DNA from: Marinagarivorans cellulosilyticus
GTDB taxonomy: Bacteria > Pseudomonadota > Gammaproteobacteria > Pseudomonadales > Cellvibrionaceae
Direction: 5' to 3'
NCBI RefSeq assembly: GCF_021655555.1
Contig: NZ_AP023086.1
Location: 1,498,001-1,562,000 of the forward strand
DNA length: 64,000 nucleotides
Shown one piece after another: positions 44,290 through 54,174 of the stretch. Position 1 is the stretch's first letter; the number at the start of each line of letters is the position of its first letter. The translations under genes and the position numbers were made by a program. Below the pieces are notes generated by a model. That model worked only from the letters and a program-made list of their open reading frames with translations, was not told the DNA's origin and searched no databases.

Positions 44290-46329
44290 CTAGGCGGCTA
44301 TACCCGAGTGGCGCAGTAGTGCATCGACAGAGGGTTCGCGCCCGCGGAAATTTTTAAATAATACCGCGGCGCTTTGGCTGCCGCCTTGCGATAAAATCTC
44401 ATCGAGAAAACGCTGGCCTGTAGCAGGGTCGAAAATGCTGGTCTCTTCAAAAGCCGCAAAGGCATCGGCAGATAACACTTCAGCCCATAAATAGCTGTAA
44501 TAACCTGCTGAATAGCCACCAGCAAAAATATGGCTAAAAGCATTGGGGAAACGGTTAAACGCAGGCGCTGGAATAACGGCAACTTTTTTACGCACTTCGT
44601 TAAGCGTGCCTTGAATGCCGGCAAAGCTGTCGGTGCCGTAAAGGCTATGAATTTGCATGTCAAATAACGCGAATTCAACTTGCCGTACTAAGAATAAGCC
44701 CGATTGAAAATTCTTCGCTGCAATCATTTTTTCGATAAGGGCATCGGGCAGTTCTTCGCCGGTATCTACATGGGAGGATAAGGTTTTTAATACGCTAGGC
44801 TGCCAACACCAGTTTTCTAAAAATTGGCTGGGTAGTTCAACGGCATCCCATTCGACCCCGTTAATACCACTAACAGCGGCAACATCCATGCGTGTCATCA
44901 TATGGTGTAAGCCATGTCCAAATTCGTGGAATAAGGTGGTGACATCGTTGTGGGTGAGTAAGGCGGGTTTGTCGCCTACGGGGCCGTTAAAGTTACAGAC
45001 TAAAAATGCCACGGGCAATTGCAAGCCGTTTTCGGTTTGACGGCGTATGCGGCAATCGTCCATCCAGGCGCCACCGCGCTTGCCTTCGCGGGCGAATAAA
45101 TCTAAGTAAAAGGCGGCGATTTTTTTACCGTCTTTTGCAATTTCAAAATAGCGCGCGTCGTTGTGCCATAAATCTTTGTCGTGAACTTCATTAACGTCTA
45201 TGCCATACAGTTTATTGGCAACGCTAAATAGGCCGCTTAATACTTTAGGTAGGGTGAAGTATTGACGAATTTCTTCTGAAGAAACACTGTATTTTGCTTG
45301 GCGTAACTTCTCGCTGTAGTAGGTAATATCCCAGTGCTGCAGTTCGCTAACGTTAAATTCTTTTTGCACCCAAGCTTTTAGCTCGTCTAAGTCGTGTTGT
45401 GCGGCGGGTTTGGCTTTGCTGGCCATATCCTCTAAAAAGGTCACAACTTGTTCGGGGGATTGCGCCATTTTGGTCGCCAACGATAACTCGGCGTAATGTT
45501 TAAAGCCTAACAATTGGGCTAGCTCTTGGCGCAGCGTTAAAATGTTTTCCATTAGCGTGGCGTTATCCCATTTGCCAGCATTGGGGCCTTGGTCAGAAGC
45601 GCGGGTATTGTAGGCTTCGTACATCGTATGGCGCAGTTCGCGGTTGTCGGCGTAGGTCATTACAGCCATGTATACCGGGCCATCCAGGGTCAACACGTAA
45701 CCGCTTTTTTCTTTTTGCTCGGCAGCGGCTTTGGCTGCGGCTTGTATCGATTCTGGCAAGCCGCTCAAGTTGTCGGCGTTTTCGGTATGGTAGTGCCAGC
45801 CTTGGGTGGCATCGAGTACATTATTGCTAAATTTACTGGTAAGTTGCGAAAGCTCGGCTTGAATATCGCCGTAGCGTTGTTGCTTGTCTTCTGGCAGGTC
45901 TATGCCACTCAGTTTAAAGTCGCGCAGGGCATGCTCTATGGCTGTTTGTTGAGCCAGGCTAAGTGTGCTGAATTGCGGGCTGTCTTTTAGTGTTTGGTAG
46001 GCCTCGCACAGTGTGCGGTTTTGCCCTAATGCTGTGTAGTAAGGGCTAAGCAGTGCCAATGCTTGCTCGTGCGCTTCGCGCAGCTCGGCGGTGTTGCAGA
46101 CCAAGTTTAAGTGCCCAACAGGAGCCCAAGCTTGGCTGAGCTTATCGCCATCGGCTTCAAGCGGGGCAACAAGGTTGGCCCATGTGGGTTCGCCAAGGTT
46201 AGAAAGCCTATCTGCCAATATTTTCAGGTTATCTTCTGTTAGGGTTTTAACCGCAGGCACCACATGTTCGGCTTTAACGGCGCTAAAAGGTGGAAGTTCA
46301 TGGCTTTCGAGTAACGGGTTGGCAGACAT
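44290..46329 (-). CDS. prlC: Oligopeptidase A (M3 metallopeptidase)
   Basis: A 679-residue cytoplasmic zinc peptidase, close to the 680 residues of E. coli OpdA. The active site HEFGHGLHHM supplies HExxH zinc ligands and the downstream NGVEWDAVELPSQFLE supplies the Glu ligand. It degrades signal peptides and short peptides. I start at ATG 46329, with AAGG 8 bases upstream; the frame extends to 46362 without support. It leads prlC-yheV. Confidence 0.94.
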   Translation of the reverse strand: MSANPLLESHELPPFSAVKAEHVVPAVKTLTEDNLKILADRLSNLGEPTWANLVAPLEADGDKLSQAWAPVGHLNLVCNTAELREAHEQALALLSPYYTALGQNRTLCEAYQTLKDSPQFSTLSLAQQTAIEHALRDFKLSGIDLPEDKQQRYGDIQAELSQLTSKFSNNVLDATQGWHYHTENADNLSGLPESIQAAAKAAAEQKEKSGYVLTLDGPVYMAVMTYADNRELRHTMYEAYNTRASDQGPNAGKWDNATLMENILTLRQELAQLLGFKHYAELSLATKMAQSPEQVVTFLEDMASKAKPAAQHDLDELKAWVQKEFNVSELQHWDITYYSEKLRQAKYSVSSEEIRQYFTLPKVLSGLFSVANKLYGIDVNEVHDKDLWHNDARYFEIAKDGKKIAAFYLDLFAREGKRGGAWMDDCRIRRQTENGLQLPVAFLVCNFNGPVGDKPALLTHNDVTTLFHEFGHGLHHMMTRMDVAAVSGINGVEWDAVELPSQFLENWCWQPSVLKTLSSHVDTGEELPDALIEKMIAAKNFQSGLFLVRQVEFALFDMQIHSLYGTDSFAGIQGTLNEVRKKVAVIPAPAFNRFPNAFSHIFAGGYSAGYYSYLWAEVLSADAFAAFEETSIFDPATGQRFLDEILSQGGSQSAAVLFKNFRGREPSVDALLRHSGIAA

Positions 46330-46456
46330 TGTTAAACCTTGTTGTATGAGTGGGCAATGCAAATAGAGCGTTTTTATTAATATAGGGGCAAATTAAGGAG
46401 TTGCGAGGGGCAACGGTAAGAATCTTTCTTTGTTGGCCCCGTGTGGATGCAAAACG

Positions 46457-47425
46457 CTATTTTTTAGCCGGTAGCGGTGTCTTAGGTGGGCTGTTTGTAG
46501 TTGCGCTAATAGGCGTAAAGCTAAAAGTAGCCGCAGCCTGCGCCGAGGTATCGACCTTAACCTTCACCGCTTTAATATCTGGAAAGCCATACACTTGTAA
46601 GCGCGTAATATTAGCTGCTGCCTTGAAGGGGGTATCTACGATGTATTGGTGGCTATCCCCGTGTATTAACAAAATGGGTAGGCCTGTGGCTTTGGCGCCG
46701 GCCACAATGCGCTCGGCAGTATTTTTGTAGGCTGGCGATATGGTGTTGCGCAGGCCAAACATATCGGCGTGTAAAGCAATAACAACGGCGTTGATGGTAT
46801 TGGCCTTTGCGCTTTTAACCGCTTGGAATAATGCATCAATCCATACCGCATTTGCATTATCGCGGGCTAAGAATTCTTTTTGTTTGCCAGCATTATTGTT
46901 AGAGCCCACAACGTGCACGGTGGCGAACATAGCATCGGCATGTTGCCAGCGGGCGTTTTCTACGTAGGTTTTATACGCGGGGTCTTCGCTTTGGCGGTTT
47001 AGGGCTATTGCCTGTTTGCCTAAGCTTTGTGTGCCATGGAAGAAGGTGTCGCGTACTACATTTAAGCGCTCAAGCGGGGCGAAGCCACCAAAGTTAATGC
47101 GATGGCAATCTACCCATTCGTTGTCGCCAGGGGTGTATATCAATGGCTGCTCAAAACTGTCGAAGTATTTTTTTTGTCGCTCCATATTGGCGTTGCTACA
47201 AGGGCCTGCGCCCCATAAGTCCCCTACATGAATAGTGAGCGCTAGCGGTTGTTGGTTGATGTTGCGTATCAGTTGTTCGTAAATGGGATAGTCCCTTGGC
47301 GTAATATATGCGGTATCGCCAAGGGCGGCGAAGCTAAACGTTTTCGCCTTTAGCGCGGCGCTTGGGGCTAGTAATGTGGTGACGGCGGCAATGCGGTATA
47401 GCACCTTTTTAATGCGGAGTTTCAC
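46457..47425 (-). CDS. Exported calcineurin-like metallophosphoesterase
   Basis: A 322-residue protein with a signal peptide (VTTLLAPSAALKA). Metal-binding motifs of the metallophosphoesterase fold are AALGDTAY, HVGDLWG, TPGDNEWVDC, ALHADMF and LIHGDSHQY. The mature enzyme is periplasmic or secreted; the substrate is not recognisable. It is alone, between prlC and an aldehyde dehydrogenase gene. Confidence 0.87.
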   Translation of the reverse strand: MKLRIKKVLYRIAAVTTLLAPSAALKAKTFSFAALGDTAYITPRDYPIYEQLIRNINQQPLALTIHVGDLWGAGPCSNANMERQKKYFDSFEQPLIYTPGDNEWVDCHRINFGGFAPLERLNVVRDTFFHGTQSLGKQAIALNRQSEDPAYKTYVENARWQHADAMFATVHVVGSNNNAGKQKEFLARDNANAVWIDALFQAVKSAKANTINAVVIALHADMFGLRNTISPAYKNTAERIVAGAKATGLPILLIHGDSHQYIVDTPFKAAANITRLQVYGFPDIKAVKVKVDTSAQAAATFSFTPISATTNSPPKTPLPAKK

Positions 47426-47520
47426 GATATATTCCTTGCGGGCCTGATAAAATCAGTTGGATTATGGTGCGTTTATGTGAACGCTAAATGATAGTGAATA
47501 ACACACTACTTACGCATAGG

Positions 47521-48882
47521 TTATTTAATCCATACTTGTTTGGTGTTCACAAATTCACGAATGCCGTGTGGCCCCAGTTCTCGCCCCATACCGGAATTTT
47601 TAATGCCCCCGCTGGGCAGGCGAGAATCGGTTTTCACCAACCCGTTAATGGCCACTTGGCCGGCATTTAAACCTTGCGCAAAACGATTGGCCAAATCTTG
47701 GTTGCTCGTCCAGACCGAAGCGCCTAGGCCGTAATCCGTTTGGTTGGCGAGCTTTAATGCTTGTTCGGCATCTTTAAAGACACTCACGCACATCACTGGG
47801 CCAAAGGTTTCTTCGGTAAATACTGGCATATTTGGCGTTACGTCGGTTAATAGTGTTGCGGGGTAAAAATAGCCGCTTTCGGTGGGCAGCTTGCCGCCCA
47901 GCAAGCAATGTGCTCCAGCGGTAATCGATGCTTGCACTTGAGCGTGTAAGGCTTGGCGTAAGTCATCGCGGGCCAAAGGGCCAATTTGGGTGTCGTGTGC
48001 TAGCGGGTTGCCTACAATTTGTTGAGCAACCCGTTTTTTTAATTCTTGAATAAAGCTGGGGTAAAGGCTTTGTTCTACCAAAATACGTTTGGCGGCAATG
48101 CAGGATTGCCCCGAGTTATTAAAGCGCGATTGCACTGCGACATTAGCCGCTTGCTCTATATCGGCATCGGCAAAAATAACGCAAGGGTCGGAGCCGCCCA
48201 ATTCTAAAACGCAGGGTTTAAGCGCGGCGCCAGCGGTGGCGGCAACTTTGCGCCCAGCCGCGCTAGAGCCGGTAAACGAAACCGCCGCAATGCGGGCGTC
48301 TTCTATTACGCTGGCTACGCTTTGGGTTTCAATCGCTAAGTTCACCAAAATACCTTGTGGAGCTTGCGCGGCTGTAAATACATCGGCAATGGCTTGCGCC
48401 GTTTGCGGTGTGTTGGGGTCGTGCTTCATTACACAAGTATTACCGGCCATTAAGGCCGGCACGCAGTAACGAAATGCCAGCCAGACAGGCATATTCCAAG
48501 GCAGTATGCCCAGTATTGGCCCTAACGGCTGATAACACACAAAACTGTGGGATGCATCGGAGGGCAGTGTTTCTTGTTGTAAAAAGTGGGCAGCGTGGTC
48601 GGCATAGTATTCTGCACAGCCAGCGGCTTTTTCTACTTCTTTTTCGCCTTGGGTTACAGGTTTACCCATTTCTTTTGCCGTTAAATGTGCAAGTGTGCTT
48701 TTTTGCTGGCGTAACTTGTCGGCCACCTGGCGCAATACTGCGGCGCGTTCATCAAACGTTGTGTGTTGCCACGTGGCAAATGCTAAGTGTGCTTGTGCCA
48801 GCCGTTGCTCTATTTCGTGCGGAGTTAGCGAGGCCTGTTGAAAAAACACTGCCCCTGTCGTTGGGTCTGTGGCTGTTAACAT
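47521..48882 (-). CDS. NAD(P)-dependent aldehyde dehydrogenase, succinate-semialdehyde type
   Basis: A 453-residue aldehyde dehydrogenase. The catalytic Cys lies in NNSGQSCIAAKR, the Glu in LELGGSDPCVIF, and the cofactor segment GILPWNMPVW is typical of the short YneI/Sad subgroup that oxidises succinate semialdehyde. The ATG at 48882 follows AAGG; an upstream ATG at 48936 is not supported. A precise substrate cannot be fixed from sequence. Confidence 0.88.
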   Translation of the reverse strand: MLTATDPTTGAVFFQQASLTPHEIEQRLAQAHLAFATWQHTTFDERAAVLRQVADKLRQQKSTLAHLTAKEMGKPVTQGEKEVEKAAGCAEYYADHAAHFLQQETLPSDASHSFVCYQPLGPILGILPWNMPVWLAFRYCVPALMAGNTCVMKHDPNTPQTAQAIADVFTAAQAPQGILVNLAIETQSVASVIEDARIAAVSFTGSSAAGRKVAATAGAALKPCVLELGGSDPCVIFADADIEQAANVAVQSRFNNSGQSCIAAKRILVEQSLYPSFIQELKKRVAQQIVGNPLAHDTQIGPLARDDLRQALHAQVQASITAGAHCLLGGKLPTESGYFYPATLLTDVTPNMPVFTEETFGPVMCVSVFKDAEQALKLANQTDYGLGASVWTSNQDLANRFAQGLNAGQVAINGLVKTDSRLPSGGIKNSGMGRELGPHGIREFVNTKQVWIK

Positions 48883-49026
48883 GAGGAACCTTAGTATTGA
48901 TGATTGCCGGTAGGAGTAAACCCCCAATCGTATCAACCGTTCTAGCAGATAGCGAATCTCGTCTGCAGAGGCTGGCGTAACTGGTTATTATGCGTGTTCT
49001 TGTTAATTAACAATCTGGAGCAGGCT

Positions 49027-49575
49027 ATGGTTTCCCCCGTACGCACCTTTAAAGGCATAACCCCAAAGCTTGGGGCCGGTGTATTTGTTGACCCCAGCGC
49101 TGTTGTTATCGGCGATGTAGAGCTTGGTGATGATGTATCAGTATGGCCATGTGCGGTTATTCGCGGCGATATGCATCGCATTCGCATTGGTGCGCGTACC
49201 AGTGTGCAAGACAACGCCATATTGCATATTACGCACGCGAGCGATTTTAATGCGGACGGCTGGCCATTAATTATTGGCGAGGACGTCACCATTGGCCACG
49301 GCGTTTGTTTGCATGGTTGTACGGTGGGTAATCGAGTATTAGTGGGTATTGGTGCAACGGTGCTTGATGGCGCTGTGGTACCAGACGAAGTGGTAATTGG
49401 TGCTGGCACGCTAGTGCCGCCGGGCAAAGTTTTAGAAAGTGGTTATTTATATATTGGTAGCCCATGTAAAAAGGCGCGGCCGTTAAAAGACAGCGAAATA
49501 GCCTTTTTTAATTATTCGGCTAAAAATTATGTGTCTTTAAAAAATGAATATCTTAATGCTGAGGAAAAATCATGA
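49027..49575 (+). CDS. Gamma-carbonic-anhydrase family protein
   Basis: A 182-residue left-handed beta-helix protein with hexapeptide repeats (IGDVELGDDVSVWPCAVIRG, IGEDVTIGHG, VGNRVLVGIGATVLDGAVV). The zinc His residues are in HITH and GHGVCLHG. Family members of this kind (YrdA/PaaY) bind zinc and may be carbonic anhydrases or thioester hydrolases. The ATG has GGAG upstream. Its stop overlaps the frmA start by 4 bases, so it belongs to the formaldehyde operon. Confidence 0.88.
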   Translation: MVSPVRTFKGITPKLGAGVFVDPSAVVIGDVELGDDVSVWPCAVIRGDMHRIRIGARTSVQDNAILHITHASDFNADGWPLIIGEDVTIGHGVCLHGCTVGNRVLVGIGATVLDGAVVPDEVVIGAGTLVPPGKVLESGYLYIGSPCKKARPLKDSEIAFFNYSAKNYVSLKNEYLNAEEKS

Positions 49576-50678
49576 AAACACGCGCAGCGATTGCTTTTGG
49601 AGCCGGTAAACCCCTTCAAATTGCAGAGGTGGATTTAGACGGGCCAAAGGCTGGTGAAGTACTTATCGAAATTAAAGCCACCGGCGTTTGCCATACCGAT
49701 GCATTTACCTTGTCCGGCGATGACCCTGAAGGTGCCTTTCCTGCGATATTAGGCCATGAGGGTGCTGGCGTGGTAGTAGAGGTAGGCGCTGGCGTTACCT
49801 CGTTAAAACCCGGTGACCATGTTATTCCTTTATACACGCCTGAGTGTAGGCAGTGTAAATTTTGTTTACACCCCAAAACCAACTTGTGCCAAGCCATTCG
49901 CAGTACGCAAGGGCAGGGGGTTATGCCCGATGGTAAATCGCGATTTTCATTAGAGGGTAAACCGATTTTGCATTATATGGGATGTTCGACATTTTCGAAC
50001 TATACCGTGATGCCGGAAATTGCCGTCGCAAAAATTCGACAAGACGCACCTTTCGATAAGGTGTGTTATATCGGGTGCGGCGTTACTACCGGTGTGGGCG
50101 CTGTTGCATTTGATGCCAAAGTAGAGCCCGGCTCTAATGTTGTGGTATTCGGCTTAGGCGGTATTGGTTTAAACGTTATTCAAGGCGCTAAAATGGTGGG
50201 TGCCAATAAAATTATTGGTATAGACACAAACCCTAAAAAAGCCGCACTAGCAAAACAATTTGGCGCCACACATTTTATTAACCCCAACGATGTGGAAAAT
50301 ACAGTGGATGCTATTGTGCAATTAACCGATGGCGGTGCCGATTACAGCTTTGAATGTATTGGCAATGTTAAGGTGATGCGTGATGCCTTAGAGTGCTGCC
50401 ACAAAGGTTGGGGGGAGTCTTATATCATTGGTGTTGCTGGAGCCGGGCAGGAAATTAGCACACGCCCCTTTCAGCTGGTAACAGGCCGCTCTTGGAAGGG
50501 CAGTGCTTTTGGTGGTGCGCGTGGTCGCACAGATGTCCCAAGAATTGTCGATTGGTATATGGATGGAAAAATCAATATCGACGATTTAATTACGCATACC
50601 ATGCCGCTGGATGATATTAATAAAGCTTTCGATTTAATGCATAGTGGCGAAAGTATACGCTCGGTTGTGCTTTATTAA
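49572..50678 (+). CDS. frmA: S-(hydroxymethyl)glutathione dehydrogenase (class III ADH)
   Basis: A 368-residue zinc alcohol dehydrogenase that oxidises the glutathione-formaldehyde adduct. The catalytic zinc ligands are in GVCHTDAFTLSG and GHEGAGVVVEVG; the structural zinc cysteines are CRQCKFCLHPKTNLC, and GLGGIGLNV binds NAD. Motifs and length match class III enzymes. It lies between the carbonic anhydrase gene (4-base overlap) and frmB. Confidence 0.95.
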   Translation: MKTRAAIAFGAGKPLQIAEVDLDGPKAGEVLIEIKATGVCHTDAFTLSGDDPEGAFPAILGHEGAGVVVEVGAGVTSLKPGDHVIPLYTPECRQCKFCLHPKTNLCQAIRSTQGQGVMPDGKSRFSLEGKPILHYMGCSTFSNYTVMPEIAVAKIRQDAPFDKVCYIGCGVTTGVGAVAFDAKVEPGSNVVVFGLGGIGLNVIQGAKMVGANKIIGIDTNPKKAALAKQFGATHFINPNDVENTVDAIVQLTDGGADYSFECIGNVKVMRDALECCHKGWGESYIIGVAGAGQEISTRPFQLVTGRSWKGSAFGGARGRTDVPRIVDWYMDGKINIDDLITHTMPLDDINKAFDLMHSGESIRSVVLY

Positions 50679-50692
50679 TGACTGGAGCTGAT

Positions 50693-51532
50693 ATGGAACT
50701 TATCGATTCACACAAAATTTTTTCCGGTAAGCAGCTGCGTTATCGCCACCGCTCTGGCGTGCTAAATTGCGATATGGTGTTTTCTATCTACTTGCCGCCG
50801 CAAGCAGAGCACGGCCCGGTGCCTGTGCTGTACTGGTTGTCGGGGTTAACTTGCGATGATCAAAACTTTGTCACTAAGGCCGGCGCGCAACGCTATGCCG
50901 CCGAGCACGGCATAGCGATTGTTGCGCCAGATACAAGCCCGCGCGGCGAGGCTGTGCCAGATGATGCTGAAAGCGCGTGGGATTTTGGTTTAGCAGCAGG
51001 TTTTTATGTTGATGCAAGCGAAAAACCTTGGTCAGACCACTATCAAATGTATAGCTATATTAACGATGAGTTACCTTCTTTAATTCAAGACGCGTTTGCT
51101 GTTGTTACCAATAAAGCAGCGATTAGTGGCCATTCGATGGGGGGGCATGGGGCGTTAATATCGGCGTTAAAAAACCCTAACCGTTTTGTTTCTGTATCGG
51201 CTTTTGCACCTATATGCGCACCAATGCAGTGTGCTTGGGGGCAAAAAGCCTTTACCGGTTATTTGGGAGGCGATCAAAATAAATGGCAAGCATATGATGC
51301 TACGGCTTTACTGTTGATGTCAGAGCAAGCAGTGCCTATGCGTATAGATCAAGGTGCGGACGATTCCTTTTTGTTAGAACAGCTCAAGCCTGAAAAAATT
51401 CAAAGCGCAGCTAAGCAAAAAAACTACCCTCTCGATTATCGCCTGCATGCTGGCTATGACCATTCATACTATTTTATTGCCAGTTTTATCGGTGAGCACA
51501 TTGCATTTCATGCTAAACATTTAAGCCGCTAG
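50693..51532 (+). CDS. frmB: S-formylglutathione hydrolase
   Basis: A 279-residue esterase-D-fold hydrolase that completes glutathione-dependent formaldehyde oxidation to formate. The nucleophile is in SGHSMGGHGAL near residue 145, with the triad Asp in IDQGADDSFL and His in GYDHSYYF. YWLSGLTCDDQNF is a family hallmark. I prefer the ATG at 50693, with GGAG 8 bases upstream, over a start at 50678. Confidence 0.93.
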   Translation: MELIDSHKIFSGKQLRYRHRSGVLNCDMVFSIYLPPQAEHGPVPVLYWLSGLTCDDQNFVTKAGAQRYAAEHGIAIVAPDTSPRGEAVPDDAESAWDFGLAAGFYVDASEKPWSDHYQMYSYINDELPSLIQDAFAVVTNKAAISGHSMGGHGALISALKNPNRFVSVSAFAPICAPMQCAWGQKAFTGYLGGDQNKWQAYDATALLLMSEQAVPMRIDQGADDSFLLEQLKPEKIQSAAKQKNYPLDYRLHAGYDHSYYFIASFIGEHIAFHAKHLSR

Positions 51533-51600
51533 CTTTCGCTTGCGGCTTAAATACTGCGCGTTTTTATCAATAGGGCCAAAGCGAAGCTCTATTGATTTTA
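51521..51600 (+). terminator. Two hairpins ending the frm operon
   Basis: TTAAGCCGC (51521-51529) pairs with GCGGCTTAA (51542-51550), enclosing the frmB stop. A second hairpin, ATCAATAG (51566-51573) with CTATTGAT (51589-51596), is followed by TTTTA and is the probable intrinsic terminator for the plus strand, just before the stop of the convergent BON gene. Confidence 0.65.
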
Positions 51601-51603
51601 GGA

Positions 51604-52332
51604 TTAAGAGTTAACTGTCAAATTATTAATGACTTGAGTAACGTTCTCGCGCTTTTTCACAATCTGCTCAGCCAGTGACTTTTGTGCTTTTGTATTAACT
51701 TCGCCACTCAGTACTACGCGGTCTTTAAAAGTGTCGACGTCAATAGATAAGCCCGATACGCTGTCGTTGGCGATTAGTTCGGTTTTAATTGATGCGGTAG
51801 TGGATGCATCTGCAACATACTGAGAAAAGTCACGATCTTTACTTTCGCTCATTTTTTCTCGTTTGTTGTCGCTATTTTCATCTACTGTTATTCGGTTATC
51901 TACGGAGCTAACGCCTTTAATGCCTTCGGCTATGTTTTCGGCAAGATCTTTTTCAATTTCAGAGTCGACTTCGCCTTCAAGGATGACTTTTTTACCTTCC
52001 ACTTCAATATCGATTTCAAAAGGGTTTAAATGTTCGTTTAGGATAAGAGCTGTTTCTAGCTTGCCAGAAATTACACCATCATTGTAAGCGTCTTGTGTGT
52101 TTTCCCAAATATTCTTAGAGCCTTCTTTTACATCTGCCCAAGCATCTTTAGTTCCCTCTTTCACATTTTTATAGGTATCTTTTGTTGTTTTTTTAGCGTC
52201 GTGGTAGGTGTGCTCTGTTTTTTTCTCGATATTTTCGGCAGTATTTTCCATTTCATCACCCGCTAGCGCGGTACTTGCTGCAAGAATAGATGAGAAGGTT
52301 AAGGGTAAAATAAGGTTAGTTGAAAATTTCAT
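51604..52332 (-). CDS. Periplasmic BON-domain protein (OsmY-like)
   Basis: A 242-residue exported protein. A signal peptide (FSSILAASTALA) precedes a highly charged helical stretch with repeated KxxxKDT/KEGxK units (residues 30-80) and two BON domains (about 88-152 and 172-241), the second ending VTQVINNLTVNS. OsmY-like proteins are stress-induced and bind membranes or unfolded proteins. Its upstream 351-bp gap (52333-52683) must hold divergent promoters; I see no gene in it. Confidence 0.88.
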   Translation of the reverse strand: MKFSTNLILPLTFSSILAASTALAGDEMENTAENIEKKTEHTYHDAKKTTKDTYKNVKEGTKDAWADVKEGSKNIWENTQDAYNDGVISGKLETALILNEHLNPFEIDIEVEGKKVILEGEVDSEIEKDLAENIAEGIKGVSSVDNRITVDENSDNKREKMSESKDRDFSQYVADASTTASIKTELIANDSVSGLSIDVDTFKDRVVLSGEVNTKAQKSLAEQIVKKRENVTQVINNLTVNS

Positions 52333-52683
52333 AATTAACTCCAGTTTTTCTCATGTTGGATTTGGGTAATCGGCAATTTGCTACTACAACCAAGCTATTG
52401 CTTAAAGTGTGCCAATGTTTAAAAACTGCGTAATACGCCGTGTTGCGGCTAGGTGCTTGTAAAATTTTTTAGCATTTACCGCTATTGCGGTGTAACAATT
52501 ACAAAATGCTTATTGTTTTTTCTTATGAGTTAGCAAAATGGTTTTGTGTGGGGTAGTTGGGGCGCTAGAGTGCATTGATAAGAGCTAGCTCACAAAATCG
52601 GCATAATCTGTACTCGGATATCGCAGGTTGGCTAAGTTAGAATCGCTCAGATTAAATTACTCGGGCTATTGCAGTTATTACCT

Positions 52684-54174
52684 ATGAAGCATCTCCCTTT
52701 AGTTGTTCCCTTTTTTGCCACAGCTTTAATGGCATTACTCACATCTTGCGGTAATGACGAAAATTCTAAGCATAAAACGCGTCTACCTTTTGTGGCTCCG
52801 GCCGAGAGTACTCCTTCCCCGGGTGAGACTAGACGGCGATGGTTGGCAGGGGACCATCATATTCATAGCCGTTACAGCGGTGATGGCAAATACTCAGCGG
52901 CGCTCAATGCGCAAATGGCGCATAAGTACGGCTTGGATTGGATGGTCATTACTGATCATGGCGGGCCTAACCATAGCCAAGTAAATTTAGAGCAGGCCTA
53001 TCCAGATTTAGTCGCCTCGCGTCAAGCTGTGCCTGAAGTGCTGCAGTTTTACGGAATGGAGTTTGATACCCCTGCGGCACAACATAGCAGTTTGATTATT
53101 CCTTATTCTTCAGCCGAGGCAGAGCAGTTGTTTCAAATAGAGCGTGATTTTAATCGTGAGGAAGAGCTCTATGGCAGTGCAGAAAGGGATTCTGAAGAAG
53201 ATATGCTGGCGGCTTTATTGGCGATGCAAATATTTGACCCTGCTCCAATTTTAATGGCGAACCACCCTAGCCGCAGCGCCTACGATCTAGGTGCGTATAC
53301 AAGAATAACCCCGCGTGAGTTGCGTGGTTGGAATGATATTGCGCCAAGTGTTGCTGTAGGGATGGAGGGCGCGCCAGGCCATCAAGCTGCAAGTATTAAC
53401 TCCGACGGTAGCTTAAAAAGCTTTGGTAATCGTGGAGGGTATAACAGTTACCCAACTATGGGCGGATACGATCAAATGACCGCACAGCTAGGCGGGTTTT
53501 GGGACAGCATGCTAGCGGAGGGCAGACATTGGTGGGTCACGGCAAATTCAGATAGCCATGTTCATTATACCGAAGGTGGTAGGGATTTTTGGCCCGGGGA
53601 ATATACCAAAACGTATATTTATGCCGATAAGAACTACGCAAGCATATTAGAGGGCTTACGAAAAGGAAGGGTATTTGTTGTAACCGGAGATTTAATTGAC
53701 GATTTAGGTTTTACGCTAATTAATCGGTCGCCTCAGTTATCGCTAATTAATAACGCCGTTAAGCGCACGGCTAGGATTGGTGAAACGTTGACCATATTGC
53801 CCGGTGATACTATTCAAATTAAAGTAAGGGTTCGTGACCCGGAAGCAGTTAATGCATATGGCGATAACCCAAAGCTTGCGCGCATTGATATTATTCAGGG
53901 AGAGGCCTTTACCGAGCCGGTTGATCCGTCTACAAATAATAATGCTAATGTTACAGTTATTGAGCGGTTTTTTATTGATGAGCTACAGCACCGGCGGGGC
54001 TTTATTTCCTTATCGCTAAAAGTCCGCGATGTGAAAAAGTCGGGCTATATTCGTATTCGCGGTACCAATAATCGAAATGAGTTAGAGCCCGAACCAGATG
54101 TTCCCGGTGAAAACCCATGGCATGATTTATGGTTCTACAGCAATCCGATTTTTTATCAACTTACCGATTCGTAG
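52684..54174 (+). CDS. PHP-domain lipoprotein
   Basis: A 496-residue predicted lipoprotein with lipobox LTSC near residue 22. The PHP phosphoesterase motifs are GDHHIHSRYSGDG, VITDHGG, NHPSR and TANSDSHVH, supplying the usual metal-binding His and Asp residues; a beta-rich C-terminal part follows. Exported PHP proteins of this form are uncharacterised. I use the ATG at 52684, because the upstream TTG is poor. Its 3' end overlaps the convergent pseudouridine synthase by 19 bases. Confidence 0.85.
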   Translation: MKHLPLVVPFFATALMALLTSCGNDENSKHKTRLPFVAPAESTPSPGETRRRWLAGDHHIHSRYSGDGKYSAALNAQMAHKYGLDWMVITDHGGPNHSQVNLEQAYPDLVASRQAVPEVLQFYGMEFDTPAAQHSSLIIPYSSAEAEQLFQIERDFNREEELYGSAERDSEEDMLAALLAMQIFDPAPILMANHPSRSAYDLGAYTRITPRELRGWNDIAPSVAVGMEGAPGHQAASINSDGSLKSFGNRGGYNSYPTMGGYDQMTAQLGGFWDSMLAEGRHWWVTANSDSHVHYTEGGRDFWPGEYTKTYIYADKNYASILEGLRKGRVFVVTGDLIDDLGFTLINRSPQLSLINNAVKRTARIGETLTILPGDTIQIKVRVRDPEAVNAYGDNPKLARIDIIQGEAFTEPVDPSTNNNANVTVIERFFIDELQHRRGFISLSLKVRDVKKSGYIRIRGTNNRNELEPEPDVPGENPWHDLWFYSNPIFYQLTDS